NCBI GenBank assembly: GCA_963704355.1
Contig: OY969891.1
Span: 2,666,001-2,730,000 of the forward strand
Source: Bog-473 sp963704355
GTDB taxonomy: Bacteria; Actinomycetota; Acidimicrobiia; Acidimicrobiales; RAAP-2
Direction: 5' to 3'
Length of the DNA: 64,000 nucleotides
The notes below the pieces were generated by a model. That model searched no databases. It had not been told where the DNA came from and saw only the letters and a list, made by a program, of their open reading frames with translations. The position numbers were made by a program, and so were the translations under genes. The first letter of the stretch is position 1. Every line of letters begins with the position of its first letter. Below, piece after piece: positions 59,877 through 64,000 of the stretch.

Positions 59877-59884
59877 GGGACGGC

Positions 59885-61363
59885 ATGACGACCGACACCG
59901 CCACCGAGTCCCCCGCCGGGGAGCGCCTGGGAGCAGGGCCCGCCGACCCCGTCGAGACCTTCGCGCTCGATCCTGCCCTCAACGGGCGGGGACATCACTC
60001 GCGCTCGATGCCCCGGTCGCGGCGCGCCAGCGCATCTCGCCAGCGCGTCATGGCGGTCACCGTCGCCGACCAGGGCGCGTCCAGCGCGTCCAACTTCGCG
60101 TTGGCCTTCCTCGTGGCGCACTACAGCAACGCCCACGGCCTGGGCATCTTCGCCATCGTCTCGACGACCTACATCCTCACCCAGGGCCTCATCCGGAGCC
60201 TGACCAGCGACTGCCTCCTGACCCGGCACGACCGGGAGGACTCGGTGATGGCCACCTACGAGCGGGCCGGTTTCCTCTCGGCCATGGTCTGCTCGGTGGC
60301 GGCTTCGCTGCTCATCCTGGCGGTGAGCGCGGCCTTCAGCTCCGAGCTCCGGCTCACCTTCGTCATCCTCGCGCTGTCGTTCCCCCTGCTGGCCGCCCAG
60401 GATTTCGCCCGCTACATCGGCATCAGCCGCTACAACCCGGCCTACGCCGTCTGGCTCGACGGGGTCTGGCTGGCCCTGTTCGTCGTCGTCTACGTCGTGC
60501 TCCGGCACCAGCACCACGTCTCGCTGCCATGGGTCTTCGGCGCGTGGAGCGCGACGGGCGCGGCCGTCGGGCTCTACGCCCTGTGGAACCACCTGACACT
60601 GCACCGAGCCCGGAAGCTCGTCGAGTTCTGGTTCCGCAGTGAGCGCGCCGTGGGTCTGCGTTTCGCCGGTCAATGGCTGCTCGTGAGCTCGTGGGCCTAC
60701 GTCGCCATCTACCTCTTCGTCCTCATCTTCTCGGTCGCGGTGATCGGCCAGTTCAAGCTGGCCCAGGTGGCCTTCGGTCCGATCACCGTGCTGTCCCAGG
60801 GCATCGTCACGGGGCTGGTCGCGCTGGCGGCTCGCTACTTCCAGGTCGACGTGCACAAGGCCCTGCGCTTCGTCCTGCTCGGTGGCGTGGCTACGGCGGC
60901 CGTGATGCTGACGTGGACGCTCGCCGTCTACTTCGCCCCGCTGGGCGCCATGACCAAGGCGCTGGGCTCGGCCTGGCCGGCGGCGCATCGGATGGTGCCG
61001 CTGATGGGCCTCGCCTTCGCCCTCACCTCGATCTCGGGCGCGGCGGCGGCCGGGCTGCGCGCCATCCGCGCCGCCAAGGAGAACCTGTACCTGGCCGTGG
61101 CCATGGTCCCTGTGCTCGCCGCCAGCTGCCTGATCGGCGGCGTGGTCTGGGGCGTTCAGGCCGCCATCGGCGGGCTGTGCCTGGGCTACGGCCTCTATTC
61201 GGTGGCCGGGTGGTGGATCCTCGTGCGGTGCGCGCACCGCATCACGCCGGGCCGCCTCACCGACGACGACGTCCGCGCGGAGACCGTCGTGCCCATCGAG
61301 GTGAACGGTGCCGACACGACGCTGCCCACCGCGGTGACCTTCGAGAGCGCCGAGCCGGTCTGA
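59885..61363 (+). CDS. Polysaccharide flippase-like membrane protein
   Basis: 492 residues. After ~55 basic and disordered residues, about twelve hydrophobic helices begin at TVADQGASSASNFALAFLVAHYS, a region typical of MATE/Wzx-like exporters. QDFARYIGISRYNPAYAVWLDGVW and later AAAAGLRAIRAAKENLYLAVAM match the polysaccharide transporter pattern. It would move lipid-linked glycan units across the membrane. It sits after the epimerase gene in the exopolysaccharide locus. Start ATG with AGGGA upstream. Confidence 0.78.
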   Translation: MTTDTATESPAGERLGAGPADPVETFALDPALNGRGHHSRSMPRSRRASASRQRVMAVTVADQGASSASNFALAFLVAHYSNAHGLGIFAIVSTTYILTQGLIRSLTSDCLLTRHDREDSVMATYERAGFLSAMVCSVAASLLILAVSAAFSSELRLTFVILALSFPLLAAQDFARYIGISRYNPAYAVWLDGVWLALFVVVYVVLRHQHHVSLPWVFGAWSATGAAVGLYALWNHLTLHRARKLVEFWFRSERAVGLRFAGQWLLVSSWAYVAIYLFVLIFSVAVIGQFKLAQVAFGPITVLSQGIVTGLVALAARYFQVDVHKALRFVLLGGVATAAVMLTWTLAVYFAPLGAMTKALGSAWPAAHRMVPLMGLAFALTSISGAAAAGLRAIRAAKENLYLAVAMVPVLAASCLIGGVVWGVQAAIGGLCLGYGLYSVAGWWILVRCAHRITPGRLTDDDVRAETVVPIEVNGADTTLPTAVTFESAEPV

Positions 61364-61443
61364 GCCCGCCAGGGGCGATCAGGTGGACGACCCGGACACA
61401 TCAGACCCGGCGGGAGGGACCTCGCCCGGGGCGGTCGTAAGTC

Positions 61444-62274
61444 TCAGCCGGCGAAGGGCGCCAGAGGGTCCCGGGACAGCACCACCACGCCGTAACCCGG
61501 ACCGAGGGGCTCTTCGCGCTGGACCGAGAGGCCGACGCCTTCGAAGAAGGATCGCAGCTCGTTCCACGAGTGGTTGTCCACGGGGTGGAACTCGATCACC
61601 ACACGCTGGACCGAGGCCCAGCTCTCCTCGGACGAGGCCAGCACGAGGTCGTACTCGCCGCCCTCGCAGTCGATCTTGACCACGTCGAAGGGTGCAGGCG
61701 CCGCCGCCACTGCGGCGTCGAAGGTCGTCGTCTTCACGGTGGTGGTGGCGACGCTTCCCCGGGCGCCGTTCACCAGGCTGTTCTGCCCGCTGCCGCCCTC
61801 GTTGTCGGCGAACTCGGCGGTGCCGATGGACGCGGCGAGCGCCTCCTCTCTCACGCGGACACGGTCGGTGAACCCGTTGCGCTCCAGGTTCCGTCGCAGA
61901 GTCGCTGCGCTGAAGGGCGAGGGCTCGTACGAGGTGATCCGCGCCTGCGGGTGGAGCTGGGCCAGCCTGCAGTCGAACGTGCCGATCTGGCCGCCCACGT
62001 TGATCACCTCAATCGGCCGGCGCCCCAACGGCCCGAGGAACCACTCGAAGTGGTAGCAGTCCTCGGCGAAGATCTCGTAGATAGGGACCCGGGCCCCGGG
62101 GCGGTTCGGGCACTCGATCGTCAGGCCGGACCGGGTTTTGAAGACCAGGGTCTCCGGCCCGCGCCGCGCCTTCTCCAGGGCCATGTCGGCGAGGATCGGC
62201 GCCCAGTTCTTGAAGGTCCGAGGCGTCTGCCACACCCGCCTTGCCTGGTGCGTCGCCCGCTGGCTCGTTCCCAT
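61444..62274 (-). CDS. FkbM-family methyltransferase
   Basis: 276 residues. SAM-binding strand EVINVGGQIGTFDCRLA (family GANIG variant), YEPSPFSAATLRRNLERNG, and VVKIDCEGGEYDLVLA near 190, the FkbM signature. It O-methylates sugar or polyketide hydroxyls; here a glycan is likely. ATG 62274 has GGAGG six bases upstream; a longer frame from 62325 is less likely. Convergent with the flippase. Confidence 0.86.
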   Translation of the reverse strand: MGTSQRATHQARRVWQTPRTFKNWAPILADMALEKARRGPETLVFKTRSGLTIECPNRPGARVPIYEIFAEDCYHFEWFLGPLGRRPIEVINVGGQIGTFDCRLAQLHPQARITSYEPSPFSAATLRRNLERNGFTDRVRVREEALAASIGTAEFADNEGGSGQNSLVNGARGSVATTTVKTTTFDAAVAAAPAPFDVVKIDCEGGEYDLVLASSEESWASVQRVVIEFHPVDNHSWNELRSFFEGVGLSVQREEPLGPGYGVVVLSRDPLAPFAG

Positions 62275-62846
62275 GTGCTGCCTCCGACTCTCCCGTTCCC
62301 AATAAGAATCCGACCCGTCCGCCACGGCGCGCCAACAGAGGGCCGGCGCTGGGTCCCGTAGTGGGGGAACGGCCCGGGCAGCCCACTCCTGCGGCCCACG
62401 GTCAAGGTCTTGCCGTATCTACCGGCCGCCTCACGTGCCTACCGACCGCCTCGGTTGCTCCGAAAAGTATCCACAGACCCGTTTGTAGTTTCTGGAGGGA
62501 CACGCCCGAGGCCGTCCCGGTGATGTCTCGAAAAACTATGCACAGATCCGTTTGTAGTTTCTGGAGGGGGACGGCGACTACGGCCGACGCCGTCCCGGTG
62601 ATGTCTCGAAAAACTATCCACAGATCCGTTTGTAGTTTCTGGAGGGACACGCCCGGCGCCGTCCCGGTGATGTCTCGAAAAACTATGCACAGACCGGTTT
62701 ACGGTTACTGGTCCGCATACAGGACCTTGCCGGCACCGATGCCCGTCGTGTTCAGGCGCGGTCACCTGCCACGGTTCGCGCCGTCTTTGCCACACGATGA
62801 GACGCGCAACCAGCGGGTCGTCCCTTCGGAGCCGCGTCTCAAGAGC
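62275..62846. other. 572-base non-coding region holding the repeat array
   Basis: Between the divergently arranged ends of the FkbM (leftward start) and the next leftward gene's stop. It carries the four-copy repeat at 62455-62716. Short open frames here are artefacts of the repeat (same peptide in successive units). The rest has no recognisable feature. Confidence 0.6.
62455..62716 (+). repeat. Four-copy direct repeat with DnaA-box-like core
   Basis: Units begin near 62455, 62526, 62604 and 62673 (about 71, 78, 69 and 44 bases; the last is partial). Each holds CGAAAA(A/G)CTAT-type start, TATCCACAGA or TATGCACAGA, CCGTTTGTAGTTTCTGGAGG and, in the first three, CCGTCCCGGTGATG. The words CTATCCACA and GTATCCACA differ from the DnaA-box consensus TTATCCACA at one base. 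AAACTA and TAGTTT flank the core as a small dyad. Confidence 0.85.
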
Positions 62847-63562
<716 letters not shown>

Positions 63563-63566
<4 letters not shown>

Positions 63567-64000
63567 GGTCGTCTCCTTCCAGCCGCCGCGAACTGCCAGC
63601 GGGCCAGTAGCAAGAGCGGGTAGGCCAACAGGATGCAGGCCAAGAGTGCGGTGACGGTCCACCCCACGGGGGCCGGGATGCCATTGATCGGGAACGCGGT
63701 CGCGCTCGTCGGCGCCGGCGACGGTGTCGAGGCGGCGCCCGTCCCCGGCCCGGTCGGCGCCAGGCTCTGCACCGAGCCGGGACCGCCGAAGATCCCGCCG
63801 CCCGAGTTTCCGGTGTTCCCGAGCGTCCCCGCGGCGCCCGACGGCGAAGCGGCCGTCGCCGCCCCCGTGTTCCCGGCCGCGGCGGCGGTGTTCGCGGTGA
63901 CCGGCGTCGTTCCCGAGGCATCCACGCTGGCCTGGGCCAACCCGAAGGTGATCGAGGTCGTCATGGTGTAGTCGCCCGCAGGCAGCCCGACGTTGCCGAG
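63563..64000 (-). CDS. Cell-surface protein, 5' end outside the window (partial)
   Basis: At least 145 residues, running off the right edge. The reading frame is continuous to base 64000 (LGNVGLPAGDYTMTTSITFG), so the ATG at 63964 is probably internal. The visible part holds a beta-rich end, a long Thr/Ala/Gly/Pro-rich segment (about 55-110), and a C-terminal membrane helix (VTALLACILLAYPLLLLARW) with a short basic tail, as in wall-spanning anchored proteins. Function unknown. The stop overlaps the start of the following gene. Confidence 0.65.

Noticed and set aside
62455..62716. CRISPR-like array
   Set aside because: Only four units, and the stretches between the most conserved parts are themselves alike, so they are not spacers; no cas genes nearby.
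62402..62795. Small proteins in the repeat region
   Set aside because: Open frames repeat the same peptide per unit in more than one frame, which follows from repeat lengths divisible by three rather than coding; no RBS.

Overview
The window is GC-rich DNA densely packed with genes on both strands. GTG and TTG starts are common, many stops and starts overlap by 1 or 4 bases, and several genes have a TANNNT -10 box 6-7 bases before the start codon, as expected for leaderless mRNAs. This points to a high-GC actinobacterium (Actinomycetota). A deep lineage such as Acidimicrobiia would fit, but that is inference; there is no rRNA or other phylogenetic marker here. No tRNA, rRNA, CRISPR array or recognisable transposase gene was found.

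Layout. 1-9.4 kb: a metabolic stretch with a Baeyer-Villiger monooxygenase, an ECF41-type sigma factor beside an AhpD-like protein, an L,D-transpeptidase lipoprotein, RidA, a PapA-like acyltransferase, a serine hydrolase and a carotenoid-type FAD oxidoreductase. 9.6-14.7 kb: signalling and stress genes, with a hybrid kinase carrying two different histidine-kinase cores around a receiver, a class III nucleotide cyclase and an ABC-F ATPase. 15-24.7 kb: a fused two-domain acyl-CoA dehydrogenase, membrane proteins, a frameshifted PrmC-related methyltransferase, a drug-efflux MFS with a divergent MarR regulator, and an ABC-2 exporter. 24.7-25.4 kb: an orphan 'mobile mystery protein A' regulator with a ~60 bp two-armed palindrome in front of it and a degraded copy of a neighbouring SDR gene's 3' end behind it. 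A second copy of the palindrome lies alone at 14.85 kb in opposite orientation. 25.4-27.9 kb: a tight ACP / adenylating enzyme / ketoreductase operon.

28.1-34.8 kb is a locally duplicated surface-glycan decoration region: TylF-type methyltransferase, two sulfotransferases, three hexapeptide acyltransferases (one frameshifted) and a glycosyltransferase-like gene. Two internally deleted TylF minigenes (37 and 47 codons) keep the promoter, start codon and in-frame stop. 35-40 kb holds an acyl-CoA synthetase, a DHA3-type MFS and a secreted CocE-type hydrolase.

40.2-49.5 kb is a ten-gene, almost fully overlapping corrinoid salvage operon behind a cobalamin riboswitch: import (btuFCD), adenosylation (cobO), side-chain removal (cbiZ), nucleotide-loop rebuilding (cobU, cobS, cbiB, a CobD-like aminotransferase) and a BluB-CobT fusion that makes and activates dimethylbenzimidazole. 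There are no corrin-ring genes, so the module imports and remodels corrinoids.

49.5-62.3 kb is an exopolysaccharide locus: Wzz-like and O-antigen-ligase-like membrane proteins, methyltransferases, a sugar nucleotidyltransferase/4,6-dehydratase pair, three glycosyltransferases, a GDP-mannose 3,5-epimerase-like enzyme, a flippase and an FkbM methyltransferase. 62.4-62.7 kb carries a four-copy direct repeat with DnaA-box-like cores. The window ends in two overlapping minus-strand genes for membrane-anchored proteins.
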